DNA from: Muricoccus pecuniae
Lineage (GTDB): Bacteria; Pseudomonadota; Alphaproteobacteria; Acetobacterales; Acetobacteraceae
Direction of reading: 5' to 3'
DNA: 64,000 bases
NCBI RefSeq assembly: GCF_014199205.1
Contig: NZ_JACIJD010000008.1
Coordinates: 1 to 64,000, forward strand
Position numbers and translations under genes: made by a program. The notes under the pieces are model-generated. The model was not told the origin of the DNA and did not search any database. It saw only the letters and a program-made list of their open reading frames with translations. This document shows, piece after piece, positions 11,566 to 20,348 of this stretch. Within the stretch, counting starts at the first letter, position 1. Each line of letters begins with the position of its first letter.

Positions 11566-11745
11566 CTACCCCTCCCGCAGAGCCTGGATGGCGCGGCGGA
11601 GATGCTCCTTCGCCGCCTCGAACACCTCGGCGTCCTGCTCGTCCAGCGCGCCGTGGCCCTCCTCGAACTCCTCCAGGAGGTCGAGGATCGCCTGCTCCAT
11701 CGCGGCGAGGACGGGGTGCTGGTCCTCCTCCTCGGCGGAAGGCAT
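11566..11745 (-). CDS. Small acidic hypothetical protein
   Basis: A 59-aa, strongly acidic protein (start [18 protein letters not shown], then [11 protein letters not shown]) likely to form one or two amphipathic helices. Its ATG overlaps the ispG stop (TGATG) and it ends 38 bp before hisS, so it is probably translated as part of this operon. I do not recognise a family. A GTG one codon upstream is an alternative start. Confidence 0.65.
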   Translation of the reverse strand: MPSAEEEDQHPVLAAMEQAILDLLEEFEEGHGALDEQDAEVFEAAKEHLRRAIQALREG

Positions 11746-12890
11746 CACTCGGCCGCCTGGATGAGGGCGGATTCGGCGGCCTTGGCGGCCTCCTTCTCGG
11801 CCGCGAGCAGGGCCGCCCGCGCCTCCACCAGCGAAACGATGTGGTCCACCATCTCCTCGCTCCGTGTCGTGTGGCTCGTCTTGCCCGCGGAATAGACCAT
11901 ATGCGTCCCGGCCCCGCCACCGGTAAGGCCGATATCGGTCATCAGCGCCTCGCCCGGCCCGTTCACCACGCAGCCGATGATGGAGAGGGAGATGGGCTGC
12001 TCGATATGGGCCAGCCGCTCCTCCAGCGCCTCCACCGTCTTGATGACGTTGAAGCCCTGCCGCGCGCAGGAGGGGCAGGAGATGATCTTCACCCCGCGGT
12101 GCCGGATGCCGAGGGACTTCAGGATGTCCCAGCCCACATGCACCTCCTCCTCCGGCTCGGCCGAGAGGGAGACGCGCAGCGTGTCGCCGATCCCCGCCCA
12201 GAGCAGCGACCCCAGGCCGATGGAGGACTTGACCGTGCCCGCGCGCTTCCCGCCAGCCTCGGTGATTCCGATATGCAGCGGGTGGTCGCAGGCCTCGGCA
12301 AGCTGCTGGTAGGCCGCGACGGCGAGGAAGACGTCGCTCGCCTTCACGCTGATCTTGAACTCGTTGAAGTCGTTCTGGAGGAGGTGGTCGGCGTGCCAGA
12401 GCGCGCTCTCCACCAGCGCCTCCGGGTTGGGCTCCCCGTACTTCTCCAGCAGGTGCTTCTCCAGGCTGCCGGCATTCACCCCGATGCGGATGGAGCAGCC
12501 GTAGTCCCGGGCAGCCTTCACGACCTCCTTCACCCGCTCCGGCGAGCCGATATTGCCGGGATTGATGCGCAGGCAGGCGGCGCCCGCCTTCGCGGCCTCG
12601 ATGGCGCGGCGGTAGTGGAAGTGGATGTCGGCCACGATCGGGACGTTCACCTCCCGCACGATCTCGGCCAGCGCCGCGGTGGCCTCCTCCGTCGGGCAGG
12701 AGACGCGGACGATGTCCACCCCGGCCACTTCGGCGCGCCGGATCTGGGCGATGGTCGCCTCGGCGTCCTCGGTCGGGGTGTTGGTCATGGTCTGCACGGT
12801 GATCGGGGCATCGCCCCCCACCGGCACACGGCCCACCATGATCTGGCGGGACTTGCGGCGCTCGATCCGTTGATACGGGCGGTAGGACAC
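11745..12890 (-). CDS. ispG: (E)-4-hydroxy-3-methylbut-2-enyl-diphosphate synthase (flavodoxin/ferredoxin)
   Basis: A 381-aa [4Fe-4S] enzyme of the MEP isoprenoid pathway that converts MEcPP to HMBPP. The cluster ligands lie in [13 protein letters not shown] and [11 protein letters not shown] near the C-terminus; the N-terminal TIM barrel opens with [15 protein letters not shown] and [17 protein letters not shown] place the start at the GTG with GGGGAAG six bases upstream (VSYRPYQ). A TTG five codons earlier (12905), with GCGAGG before it, is also possible. The stop overlaps the small acidic gene. Confidence 0.95.
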   Translation of the reverse strand: MSYRPYQRIERRKSRQIMVGRVPVGGDAPITVQTMTNTPTEDAEATIAQIRRAEVAGVDIVRVSCPTEEATAALAEIVREVNVPIVADIHFHYRRAIEAAKAGAACLRINPGNIGSPERVKEVVKAARDYGCSIRIGVNAGSLEKHLLEKYGEPNPEALVESALWHADHLLQNDFNEFKISVKASDVFLAVAAYQQLAEACDHPLHIGITEAGGKRAGTVKSSIGLGSLLWAGIGDTLRVSLSAEPEEEVHVGWDILKSLGIRHRGVKIISCPSCARQGFNVIKTVEALEERLAHIEQPISLSIIGCVVNGPGEALMTDIGLTGGGAGTHMVYSAGKTSHTTRSEEMVDHIVSLVEARAALLAAEKEAAKAAESALIQAAE

Positions 12891-12958
12891 GCGCGACTTC
12901 CCCAAAAACCTCGCCCTGATATGGCAGCCGCGGGGGCGCCGGCCAAGGGACGATCCGG

Positions 12959-13969
12959 TTACCGCGCGGCGGGCTGCGGCGCCCCGCCGCTCGATGACGC
13001 GGGGCGGGGCTGGCGGAGCGCGTCCGGGTCCAGGGCGATGTCGCGCACCACCCCGACCCGCCCGGCGAGCACCCCGCTCGCCTGGCCGTCCACCACCACC
13101 TCCAGCCCCTGCGCCCGGCCGGTCGTCATGACCAGCCCCTCGCGCGGGACGGCGAAGGTCTCGCCGGGGCGGAGCACGCGGTTCATCACGGTCTGGCCGG
13201 AGCGGGGATCGCGGACCTGGACCCAGGCCTCCTCCGTCGCGCGCAGGGTGATGCGGCTGGGCGCCTCGGCCGGGGCGGCGGGCGTCGTCCCCGGAGGCAC
13301 GGGCGGCGTGGGCAGGGCGGCTCCGGCCGAGCTAGGCGCCGCGCCCGCGGCAGGAATGCGCCCGCCAGCCGCCGCCGAGGCTGGCGGTGCGGCCGGGGAG
13401 CCAGGGGCGGGCGTCGCCGCCGGCGTGCCCCGCGCGGCACCTCCCCCGCTTGCCTGGCCGGGGGCGGGCGGTAGCACCGGCGCCGTCTCCCCGGGTGGGG
13501 CGGCGGGACGGGAGCCCCGCGCCGCCTCCTCGATCCGCGCCGGGGGGGGTGGCACGGTGTCCACCACGCGGTCGGCCGAGCCGCTCCATCGCCACCAGCC
13601 GGCATAGGCCGCCACCATGATGACGGCGCCGACGAGAATCGCCGCCCCGGCCGGGATGCCGCGCTCGGGCACGGGCTCGGGGAAGACGAGGTCCCCGCCC
13701 CGGCCGGGCGCGCCCGCCTCGCGATAGCGGCGGGCGAGGTCGTCGGCATCAAGGCCGAGAAGGCGGGCATAGCTGCGGACGAAGCCGAGGGCGTAGGCCG
13801 GACCGGGCAGGTCGCGGCTGCGGCCCTCCTCCAGCGCGGCGAGGTAGCGGCGGTTGATGCGGAGCGTGTCCGCCGCCTCGTCCAGCGTGGCGCCGAGGGC
13901 GAGGCGGGCGTCCCGCAGCTGCTCGCCCACGCGGGCCGCCTCCGCCGTCGTCATGTCGGGGTTCGCCAT
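12959..13969 (-). CDS. RodZ-like helix-turn-helix membrane protein
   Basis: A 336-aa protein with the RodZ layout: an N-terminal cytoplasmic helix-turn-helix (about 13-85, [33 protein letters not shown]), one transmembrane segment (about 106-126, [20 protein letters not shown]), a long Pro/Ala linker (about 137-235), and a C-terminal DUF4115 domain (about 240-320, [16 protein letters not shown]). RodZ links MreB to the rod-shape cell wall machinery. Its place directly upstream of ispG is the usual bacterial arrangement. The ATG of MANPDM is the only start that keeps the helix-turn-helix at the N-terminus. Confidence 0.88.
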   Translation of the reverse strand: MANPDMTTAEAARVGEQLRDARLALGATLDEAADTLRINRRYLAALEEGRSRDLPGPAYALGFVRSYARLLGLDADDLARRYREAGAPGRGGDLVFPEPVPERGIPAGAAILVGAVIMVAAYAGWWRWSGSADRVVDTVPPPPARIEEAARGSRPAAPPGETAPVLPPAPGQASGGGAARGTPAATPAPGSPAAPPASAAAGGRIPAAGAAPSSAGAALPTPPVPPGTTPAAPAEAPSRITLRATEEAWVQVRDPRSGQTVMNRVLRPGETFAVPREGLVMTTGRAQGLEVVVDGQASGVLAGRVGVVRDIALDPDALRQPRPASSSGGAPQPAAR

Positions 13970-14052
13970 GGGTGGGAGGGCGTTTCCTGGGGGTGGGCGG
14001 GCTGGGCTGCGCGGCCAGACCTGGGGCGGCTGCTCCCGGGCCGGCCGCAGGG

Positions 14053-15216
14053 TCAGGCCGCGCGGGCGGCGAGGACGGCGGCGGCCTGGTCCATGATCTC
14101 GGCCAGGATCTCGGCCGCGGGGGCCTCCTTCGTGACCATGCCGACGCTCTGCCCGGCCATGAGGGAGCCGTTCTCCACATCGCCGTCGACCACCGCGCGG
14201 CGGAGCGAGCCGGCCCAGAAGTGCTCGATGTCGAGCTGGGCCGCGGTCTTGTCCAGCTCGCCGGACTGGTGGCGGCGGATGACCTCGGCCTGGTGCTCCA
14301 TGAAGCGCTTCGTGCCCTCGTTCTGCAGGGCGCGGACGGGGATCACGGGGAAGCGGCCGTCGAGCTGCACGGTCGGGAGCGCGTCCCGCGCGGCGCCGCG
14401 GATGAAGGCCTGCTTGAAGCGGGGATGGGCGATGCTCTCGCTCGCGCAGACGAAGCGGGTGCCGATCTGCGCCCCCGCCGCGCCCATCTCCAGGTAGGAG
14501 AGCAGCGCCTCGCCCCGGCCGATGCCGCCGGCGACGAAGACGGGCACCTCGGCGGCCATGGCGGGCAGGATCTCCTGCGCCAGCACGTTGAGGGAGACCG
14601 GGCCGATATGGCCGCCAGCCTCGGAGCCCTCGATCACCAGCGCGTCGGCGCCCGAGCGGACGAGCTTCTTCGCGAGCGCCAGGGCCGGGGCGAAGCACAC
14701 GACCTTGGCCCCGCCCTCCTTCGCCTTGCGGATGGCCGGCGTCGGGGGGATGCCGCCGGCGAAGACGATGTGGCCGACCCGCGCGTCGAGGCAGACCTGC
14801 ACCAGCTCATCGAGCCGGGGATGCATGGTGATGAGGTTCACGCCGAAGGGGCGGTCCGTCAGCGCCTGGGTGGCCGCGATCTCCTCGGCCAGCCGCGGCG
14901 GCTCCATCGCGCCGCAGGCGATAACGCCGAAGGCTCCGGCATTGGACAGGGCGGCGACGAGGTTGCGCTCGCTGATCCAGGACATCGCCCCGCCCATGAC
15001 CGCGTAGCGGCTGCCGAGGAAGGCAGCGCCCCGCGCCATCAGCCGGTCCAGCCGTGCGCGGGCGGCGTCCGTCGCCGGAGGCGCCTCGGCGTGAGCGGGC
15101 GCCGGGGGCGCCACGGGCTGCGCGGGCACCGGCAGCGCGTCGGCCGAGCGGGCGAAGGGCGAGTCGCCCTGCGCGGCCGGGATGGCGGGGAGGTCGGTGG
15201 TGGCGAGGGGCGGCAT
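14053..15216 (-). CDS. Nitronate monooxygenase family protein
   Basis: A 387-aa FMN-dependent TIM-barrel protein of the 2-nitropropane dioxygenase family, which oxidises alkyl nitronates. Visible: GGAMSWISERNLVAALSNAG, PFGVNLITMHP, DALVIEGSEAGGHIG and VFVAGGIGRGEAL with the FMN phosphate loop GAQIGTRFVC. It has an unusual N-terminal leader of about 60 residues rich in Pro and Ala. The ATG used has AAGGAA just upstream; an internal ATG (Met60) would remove the leader but lacks a ribosome site. It starts 11 bp after the lysC stop, so it is probably cotranscribed with lysC. The natural substrate is unknown. Confidence 0.88.
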   Translation of the reverse strand: MPPLATTDLPAIPAAQGDSPFARSADALPVPAQPVAPPAPAHAEAPPATDAARARLDRLMARGAAFLGSRYAVMGGAMSWISERNLVAALSNAGAFGVIACGAMEPPRLAEEIAATQALTDRPFGVNLITMHPRLDELVQVCLDARVGHIVFAGGIPPTPAIRKAKEGGAKVVCFAPALALAKKLVRSGADALVIEGSEAGGHIGPVSLNVLAQEILPAMAAEVPVFVAGGIGRGEALLSYLEMGAAGAQIGTRFVCASESIAHPRFKQAFIRGAARDALPTVQLDGRFPVIPVRALQNEGTKRFMEHQAEVIRRHQSGELDKTAAQLDIEHFWAGSLRRAVVDGDVENGSLMAGQSVGMVTKEAPAAEILAEIMDQAAAVLAARAA

Positions 15217-15227
15217 GGGGTGTTCCT

Positions 15228-16448
15228 TCAGGCCGGCGCGTCGAGCCCGTAGGCGGTGTGCAGGGCGCGCACCGCCAGCTCCGTGTACTCGGCGCCGACC
15301 AGCACGCTCGTCTTGATCTCGCTGGTGGAGATGACCTGGATGTTGATCCCCTTCTCCGCCAGCGTCTTGAACATGGTGGCGGCCACGCCCGCATGGCTGC
15401 GCATGCCGATGCCGACGATAGAAATTTTTGTCACCTCGGGGTCGGCGACCACCTCGCTGTAGCCGATCTCGGCCCTGGACTTCTCCAGCACCTCGCGGGC
15501 GCGCGGCACCTCGGCCTTGCCCACGGTGAAGGTCATGTCCGTCGTGCCGTCGGAGCCGAGGTTCTGGACGATCATGTCCACGTTCACGTTGGCGTCCGCC
15601 AGCGGGCCGAAGACGGTCGCCGCGATGCCGGGCTTGTCCGGCACCCGCCGGAGGGTGACCTTAGCCTCGTCGCGGGAATACGCGACGCCGGTGACCAGGG
15701 GCTGTTCCACGATCTCGTCCTCGTCCACCACCAGGCTGCCCGGCTTGTCCTCGAAGGAGGACAGGACCTGCACCCGGACCTTCTGCTTCATCGCCAGCTC
15801 GACCGACCGGGTCTGCAGCACCTTCGCGCCGACCGAGGCCAGTTCGAGCATCTCCTCATAGGCCACGGCGGCGAGCTTCCTCGCGCGCGGCACGATGCGC
15901 GGATCGGTCGTGTAGATGCCGTCCACGTCCGTATAGATGTCGCAGCGGTCGGCCCGCACCGCGGCCGCCACCGCGACCGCCGAGAGGTCCGAGCCGCCCC
16001 GGCCAAGCGTCGTGATCCGCTCCCGCGGGCCGATGCCCTGGAAGCCGGCAATCACGGGCACTTGCCCCCCGGACATTCGCTCGATCAGGCGCGCGCCCTC
16101 GATCTCCTCCACCCGCGCCTTGCCATGGGCGCCATCGGTGCGGATCGGCACCTGCCAGCCCTGCCAGGACCGGGCGTCCACGCCGATCGTCTGGAGGGCG
16201 ATGGCCAGGAGCCCCGTCGTCACCTGCTCCCCCGTGGCGACCACCGTGTCGTACTCCCGCGCGTCGTGCAGGGGGGAGAGCTCGGTGCACCACTTCACCA
16301 GCTGGTTCGTCACGCCCGACATGGCGGAGACGACCACCGCCACCTCATGCCCGGCCTCCACCTCCCGCTTCACGCGGGTGGCGACGTTGCGGATACGGTC
16401 GAGATCGGCGACGGAAGTGCCGCCGAACTTCATCACGATACGGGCCAT
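15228..16448 (-). CDS. lysC: Aspartate kinase
   Basis: A 406-aa enzyme catalysing the first step of Lys, Met and Thr synthesis from aspartate. The N-terminal kinase domain opens with IVMKFGGTSVADLDRI and includes TTLGRGGSDLSAVAVA and YTDVDGIYTTDPR. Two C-terminal ACT domains follow (about 270-400, TVFGPLADANVNVDMI; GVAATMFKTLAEKGINIQVI), consistent with feedback inhibition by lysine and threonine. Start MARIVMKF is the family N-terminus. Its upstream neighbour ubiG is divergent, 104 bp away. Confidence 0.97.
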   Translation of the reverse strand: MARIVMKFGGTSVADLDRIRNVATRVKREVEAGHEVAVVVSAMSGVTNQLVKWCTELSPLHDAREYDTVVATGEQVTTGLLAIALQTIGVDARSWQGWQVPIRTDGAHGKARVEEIEGARLIERMSGGQVPVIAGFQGIGPRERITTLGRGGSDLSAVAVAAAVRADRCDIYTDVDGIYTTDPRIVPRARKLAAVAYEEMLELASVGAKVLQTRSVELAMKQKVRVQVLSSFEDKPGSLVVDEDEIVEQPLVTGVAYSRDEAKVTLRRVPDKPGIAATVFGPLADANVNVDMIVQNLGSDGTTDMTFTVGKAEVPRAREVLEKSRAEIGYSEVVADPEVTKISIVGIGMRSHAGVAATMFKTLAEKGINIQVISTSEIKTSVLVGAEYTELAVRALHTAYGLDAPA

Positions 16449-16552
16449 AGGGGGTCGGGAGCTGCCGGGATGTGGGCGCACGGGTTGCGTCCCCGCGCGG
16501 GGCGGCACAGATACCGGCCCCGGCCGCGGGCGGCAACCTCAGGAGGATGTGA

Positions 16553-17269
16553 ATGGCAGAGGGCACCGTGCTGGCCGGGGAGATCGAGAAATTCGATTCG
16601 CTGGCCGCGGAGTGGTGGAACCCGCGGGGGCCCATGGCCCCGCTCCACGCCATGAACCCCCTCCGTACGGGATGGATCGCCGATCGGCTGGCCCGGGCCA
16701 CGGGGCGCGATCCCCGGGCGCTCGGCGGGCTGACACTGCTCGATGTCGGCTGCGGCGCCGGCCTGGCCTCGGAGGCCATGGCGCGGCGCGGCGCGCGCGT
16801 GACCGGGCTCGACATGGCCGCGAGCGCGCTGGAGGCGGCGCGCTTCCACGCCGCGGCCGAGGGCCTGTCGATCGACTACCGGATGGGCCGGCCGGAGGAG
16901 CTGGACACCCGCTTCGACGCGGTGATGGCGCTGGAGGTGATCGAGCACGTCGCCGACCGCGACGCCTTCCTCGTCTCCCTCGCCCGTGCCGTGCGGCCGG
17001 GGGGGATAGTGTTCCTCTCCACCCTCAACCGCACCGCGCGCAGCTTCCTCTTCGCCAAGCTCGGGGCGGAGTACCTGCTGCGGCTTCTGCCGCGGGGCAC
17101 CCATGACTGGAAGATGTTCGTCACCCCCGCCGAGCTCGGCGCCGGGATGCGCCGGGCCGGGATGCGGGTGACGGATGTGGCGGGCATGGTGCCGGAGCCG
17201 CTGACGGGCGGCTGGCGGGAGAGCCGGGACACGGCGGTGAACTACATCCTCGCCGCCGTGCGGGACTGA
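16553..17269 (+). CDS. ubiG: Bifunctional 2-polyprenyl-6-hydroxyphenol/3-demethylubiquinol O-methyltransferase
   Basis: A 238-aa SAM methyltransferase doing both O-methylations of ubiquinone synthesis. Visible: KFDSLAAEWWNPRGPMAPLH, the SAM loop LLDVGCGAGLASEAMARRGA, VMALEVIEHVADRDAF and THDWKMFVTPAEL, all characteristic of UbiG. A strong AGGAGG sits 6 nt before the ATG. The gene diverges from lysC, a pairing often seen in alphaproteobacteria, and converges on the DUF1178 gene with only 6 bp between the stops. Confidence 0.97.
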   Translation: MAEGTVLAGEIEKFDSLAAEWWNPRGPMAPLHAMNPLRTGWIADRLARATGRDPRALGGLTLLDVGCGAGLASEAMARRGARVTGLDMAASALEAARFHAAAEGLSIDYRMGRPEELDTRFDAVMALEVIEHVADRDAFLVSLARAVRPGGIVFLSTLNRTARSFLFAKLGAEYLLRLLPRGTHDWKMFVTPAELGAGMRRAGMRVTDVAGMVPEPLTGGWRESRDTAVNYILAAVRD

Positions 17270-17275
17270 GCCGGG

Positions 17276-17758
17276 TCAGCCGTCCGCGCGCGGCACCCAG
17301 GGGATCTGGCCGACCTCGATGCCCTCATCGGCCAGGGACTCGGCCTCCTCGGCCGTGGCCTCGCCATAGATGCCCCGGCGGTCGCTCTCGCCCCGGTGCA
17401 TCCGCCGCGCCTCCTCGGCGAAGTCGCGGCCGACATGGTCGCAGTTCTTCTCCACCTCGGCCCGCATGCGCTGCAGCAGGGCGAAGAGCTGGGCCGGCAT
17501 GGGACCGGCCGTCGCGGCCTGGGCCTGGGGGGGCTGGGCGGAAGGCGCAGCCTCGGCCTCCTTCGGCGCGGGTGCGGGGGCCGCCTCGGTCCGGAGCTTC
17601 GCGATGGCCGGGGCCATCAGGTCCCGCCGGACGGCGGTGTCGCCGCAGACCGGGCACTCGACCATGCCCGCCTTCGCCAGCTTCTCGAAGGCGGCGCTGT
17701 CCTTGAACCAGCCGTCGAAGCCGTGGTCGGTGCTGCAGCGCAGTTGATAGTGGATCAT
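17276..17758 (-). CDS. DUF1178 family protein
   Basis: A 160-aa protein of unknown function. The conserved DUF1178 start is MIHYQLRCSTDHGFDGWFKD, followed by a zinc-ribbon-like CPVC (about 32-35) and VRRDLMAPAIAK. The C-terminal part has AEVEKNCDHVGRDFAEEARR and IYGEATAEEAESLADEGIEV, also typical. The middle is an Ala/Pro-rich linker. The start fits the family's MI(R/H)Y opening. The gene follows grxC on the same strand after a 73-bp gap. Confidence 0.92.
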   Translation of the reverse strand: MIHYQLRCSTDHGFDGWFKDSAAFEKLAKAGMVECPVCGDTAVRRDLMAPAIAKLRTEAAPAPAPKEAEAAPSAQPPQAQAATAGPMPAQLFALLQRMRAEVEKNCDHVGRDFAEEARRMHRGESDRRGIYGEATAEEAESLADEGIEVGQIPWVPRADG

Positions 17759-17831
17759 CTCGGTCTGGACAGTTCCGGGCCCTTCCGGGCCCATTCGTGG
17801 CACTCTCCTCGCGAGAGTGCCGGAAACAGCC

Positions 17832-18089
17832 TCATGCCGCCAGCAGCGCGTCGAGCTTGCCGGCCCGGTCCAGCGCCGCGAGGTCGTCGGACCCGCCGAT
17901 CGCCTGCCCGCCGATGAAGATCTGGGGCACGGTCGTGCGCCCGCCCGAGCGCTCGATCGCGGCCTTGCGGGCGGCGGAGCCGCTCGGCGCGTCGATCTCC
18001 TGGAACGCCGCGCCCTTGCGACTCAGCAGCGCCTTGGCGCGCTCGCAATAGGGGCAGAAGGGGATGGTGTAGATCTCGATCTCGGCCAT
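17832..18089 (-). CDS. grxC: Glutaredoxin 3
   Basis: An 85-aa dithiol glutaredoxin that reduces disulfides with glutathione. The active site CPYC is at residues 12-15 (YTIPFCPYCERAKALL); the cis-Pro loop TVPQIFIGGQAIGGSDDL binds glutathione. Length equals the usual GrxC. The start MAEIEIYT is chosen because upstream in-frame codons encode no conserved sequence. It lies 14 bp after comF, probably in one operon with comF and DUF1178. Confidence 0.95.
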   Translation of the reverse strand: MAEIEIYTIPFCPYCERAKALLSRKGAAFQEIDAPSGSAARKAAIERSGGRTTVPQIFIGGQAIGGSDDLAALDRAGKLDALLAA

Positions 18090-18103
18090 CCCGCACATCT
18101 CGT

Positions 18104-18901
18104 TCATCCCCCCCTCGCCTTCAAGCCGTCCCACTCCCCCCCGGGGTCCGGCACGCGGGCGATGGCGAGCACGTCCACCGCCGAGGCGCCGGCCTCCAGC
18201 AGGGCCTCGGCGCAGGCGCCGGCCGTCGCGCCGCTGGTCAGCACGTCGTCCACCAGCAGCACCCGCCGCCCTGCCAGGGCGGACCGGGCGCGCGGCGCGA
18301 CGCCGATCGCCCCCTCCAGCTCCGCCCGCCTCGCCTCCGCGCCGAGGGGGCCGAGGGAGCGTGTCCGGCGCAGGCGGCGCAGCGCGTCCGGGATCACCCG
18401 CCGGCGCGCGATCCGGCCGAGATGCATCGCCAGCAGCGCCGCCTGGTTGTAGCGGCGGAGGAAGAGCCGTCCGCGATGGATCGGCACGGGCACGATCACC
18501 TCCGCCTCGGCCAGCAGCTCGGCCCCGGCACGGGCCATGTGGCGGGCGAGCGGCGCGGCGAGCTCTGTCCGGTCCGCGTGCTTGAGCGGCAGGATCAGCC
18601 GCGCGACCCCTTCGTTATAGGCGAAGGCCGCGCGGGCCCGCTCGAAGGGCGGCGGGTTCAGGAGGCATTCCGGGCAGAGCCCCTCCTCCCCCTCCCCCCC
18701 ATGCTCGAAGGGCGTGCTGCACTGCAGGCAGAAGGGCGGGACGATCGCGTGCAGCCCGCCGAAGCAATCGGGGCAGAGCGCCCCCTGCTCCAGCACCCGG
18801 GCGTCGCAGGCGAGGCAGTGCGGGGGTAGAAGCGCGTCCAGCACCCCCCGGGCGCCTCGCCGCGCCAGCCGCATCGCGCCCCCGGCGACGGCGGCGCGCA
18901 T
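18104..18901 (-). CDS. ComF family protein (phosphoribosyltransferase-like)
   Basis: A 265-aa protein with an N-terminal double zinc ribbon (CLACDARVLEQGALCPDC and FCLQCSTPF...LCPECL, four CxxC pairs) and a C-terminal phosphoribosyltransferase domain with the PRPP loop RVLLVDDVLTSGATAGACAE. ComF proteins are tied to DNA uptake and double-strand break repair in several bacteria; the enzymatic role, if any, is unsettled. A GTG 23 codons upstream is also open, but it would leave only 5 bp to the divergent methyltransferase gene; the ATG with GGGGGTGG before it is preferred. Confidence 0.88.
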   Translation of the reverse strand: MRAAVAGGAMRLARRGARGVLDALLPPHCLACDARVLEQGALCPDCFGGLHAIVPPFCLQCSTPFEHGGEGEEGLCPECLLNPPPFERARAAFAYNEGVARLILPLKHADRTELAAPLARHMARAGAELLAEAEVIVPVPIHRGRLFLRRYNQAALLAMHLGRIARRRVIPDALRRLRRTRSLGPLGAEARRAELEGAIGVAPRARSALAGRRVLLVDDVLTSGATAGACAEALLEAGASAVDVLAIARVPDPGGEWDGLKARGG

Positions 18902-18984
18902 CAGCGCCACCCCCGGCGAGGAGCCCTGCCGCAGGAAGGAGCCGCCCCCTGGCGGCGGCGGGCCGGCCACGACATATGCGTGGC

Positions 18985-19893
18985 ATGAGCGGCTCGCCCC
19001 ATCTCATCTTCGACCGCGGCCTCCTGCGCCGGCGCCGCGACCGCGCGGCCGCGACGCAGGAGCGCGTCGCCCCCGTTCTGGACGCCGCGGCCGAGCGCCT
19101 GCTCGACCGGCTGGACGACACCACCCGCCGCTTCCACCGCGCCCTGGAGATCGGCGGGCGCGGCGCGATCGCTCCGGCGCTGCGGGCGCGAGGAGTCGGG
19201 CACGTCGTCTCGATGGATCTCTCGGCCCGGCAAGCCGCGCTCTCCGGCGGCCCCGCCGTGGCGGGCGACGAGGAATGGCTGCCCTTCGCGCCCGGCAGCT
19301 TCGACCTCGTGGTCGCGCATCTCTCCCTCCACTGGGTCAACGACCTGCCGGGCGCGCTGGCGCAGATCCGCGCGGCCATGGCGCCGGACGGGCTCCTCCT
19401 CGCCAGCCTGCCGGCCCTCGGCACGCTCCAGAACCTGCGGGAGGCGCTCACCGCGGCCGATGCCTCCCTGCGCGGCGGGGCGGCCCCGCGCGTCTCGCCC
19501 TTCCCGGAACTGCGGGACGGCGCGGCCCTGCTCCAGCGCGCGGGCTTCGCCCTGCCGGTGGCCGATATCGAGGAGATCGCGCTCGCCTATCGCGACCCGC
19601 TCCTCCTTCTCAGGGACCTCCAAGCGGCGGGGGAGACCAACGCGGTGCTCTCCCGCGACGACCGCATCCCGCCCCGCGGCCTCTTCCCCGCCGCCCTCGC
19701 CACCCTTCCCGCCGGGCCGCAGGGCGTGCCGGTCGCGCTCCGCCTGCTGACGCTGACGGGCTGGAGCCCCGGCCCCCACCAGCCGCGCCCGGCCCGGCCG
19801 GGAAGCGCGACCGCGCGCCTGGCCGACGCGCTCGGGGTCGAGGAGCGCAAGGCGGGCGAGGCGCCGGGAGGGGGCGGAAGGCAGGGGGGATGA
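18985..19893 (+). CDS. SAM-dependent methyltransferase (NDUFAF5-like)
   Basis: A 302-aa class I methyltransferase. It opens with SGSPHLIFDRGLLRRRRDRA, typical of the bacterial relatives of complex I assembly factor NDUFAF5 and of BioC-like enzymes. It has the acidic motif FDLVVAHLSLHWVNDLPGAL and a short, slightly unusual glycine loop LEIGGRGAIAPAL in place of ExGxGxG. Divergence from comF is a common alphaproteobacterial arrangement. An ATG 9 bp upstream is equally possible. The tail beyond about residue 265 is basic and unconserved in appearance. Confidence 0.85.
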   Translation: MSGSPHLIFDRGLLRRRRDRAAATQERVAPVLDAAAERLLDRLDDTTRRFHRALEIGGRGAIAPALRARGVGHVVSMDLSARQAALSGGPAVAGDEEWLPFAPGSFDLVVAHLSLHWVNDLPGALAQIRAAMAPDGLLLASLPALGTLQNLREALTAADASLRGGAAPRVSPFPELRDGAALLQRAGFALPVADIEEIALAYRDPLLLLRDLQAAGETNAVLSRDDRIPPRGLFPAALATLPAGPQGVPVALRLLTLTGWSPGPHQPRPARPGSATARLADALGVEERKAGEAPGGGGRQGG

Positions 19894-19897
19894 TCCG

Positions 19898-20332
19898 TCA
19901 GGCGCCGTAGCGGATCACCATCCGGTGCTCGTCCGCGCTGACGAGCCGGGCCCCGATCTCGGGCGCCGCGCCGGGCTGGGTGCCGATCCAGCCGGTATGC
20001 AGGCCCTCCAGCACCGGCGCGATCCAGTCGCTCCCGCCCTGGCCGGCGGAGAGCCTCGGCGGCGCGGCATGGGTGAGCACCAGCGCCGGCCCGTCCGCGT
20101 CGAGGGCGATGGAGACGGAGCCCCAGCGAGGCCCGGCCAGGCGCTCGTTCATCCGCGCCTCCAGCCCGGCCAGCGTCGGCTCCGGCGGGATGTGGGAGCG
20201 CGCGGCGATCCGCTGGCCGACGGCGCGCAACAGCACCGCCCGCTCCTCGGACGACATATGCTCGTCCAGCGTCTCGATCAGCGCGCGCAGGAACCCCTCC
20301 CAGTCCGGCGCGGAGCGGGATTCGGAGGTCAT
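19898..20332 (-). CDS. bcsD: Cellulose synthase subunit D
   Basis: A 144-aa protein of the BcsD/AcsD family, an octameric periplasmic ring that helps bundle glucan chains into crystalline cellulose in acetic acid bacteria. Family features include the opening WEGFLRALIETLDEHMS, FLRAVGQRIA-type helix (LLRAVGQRIAARS) and the tail PEIGARLVSADEHRMVIRYG. It is last in the bcs operon. The ATG used has GAGGAGG about 11 nt upstream, overlapping the bcsC stop; a second ATG 14 codons upstream overlaps bcsC. Convergent with the methyltransferase gene, 4 bp apart. Confidence 0.88.
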   Translation of the reverse strand: MTSESRSAPDWEGFLRALIETLDEHMSSEERAVLLRAVGQRIAARSHIPPEPTLAGLEARMNERLAGPRWGSVSIALDADGPALVLTHAAPPRLSAGQGGSDWIAPVLEGLHTGWIGTQPGAAPEIGARLVSADEHRMVIRYGA

Positions 20333-20348
20333 CGGAAACAATGCCTCC

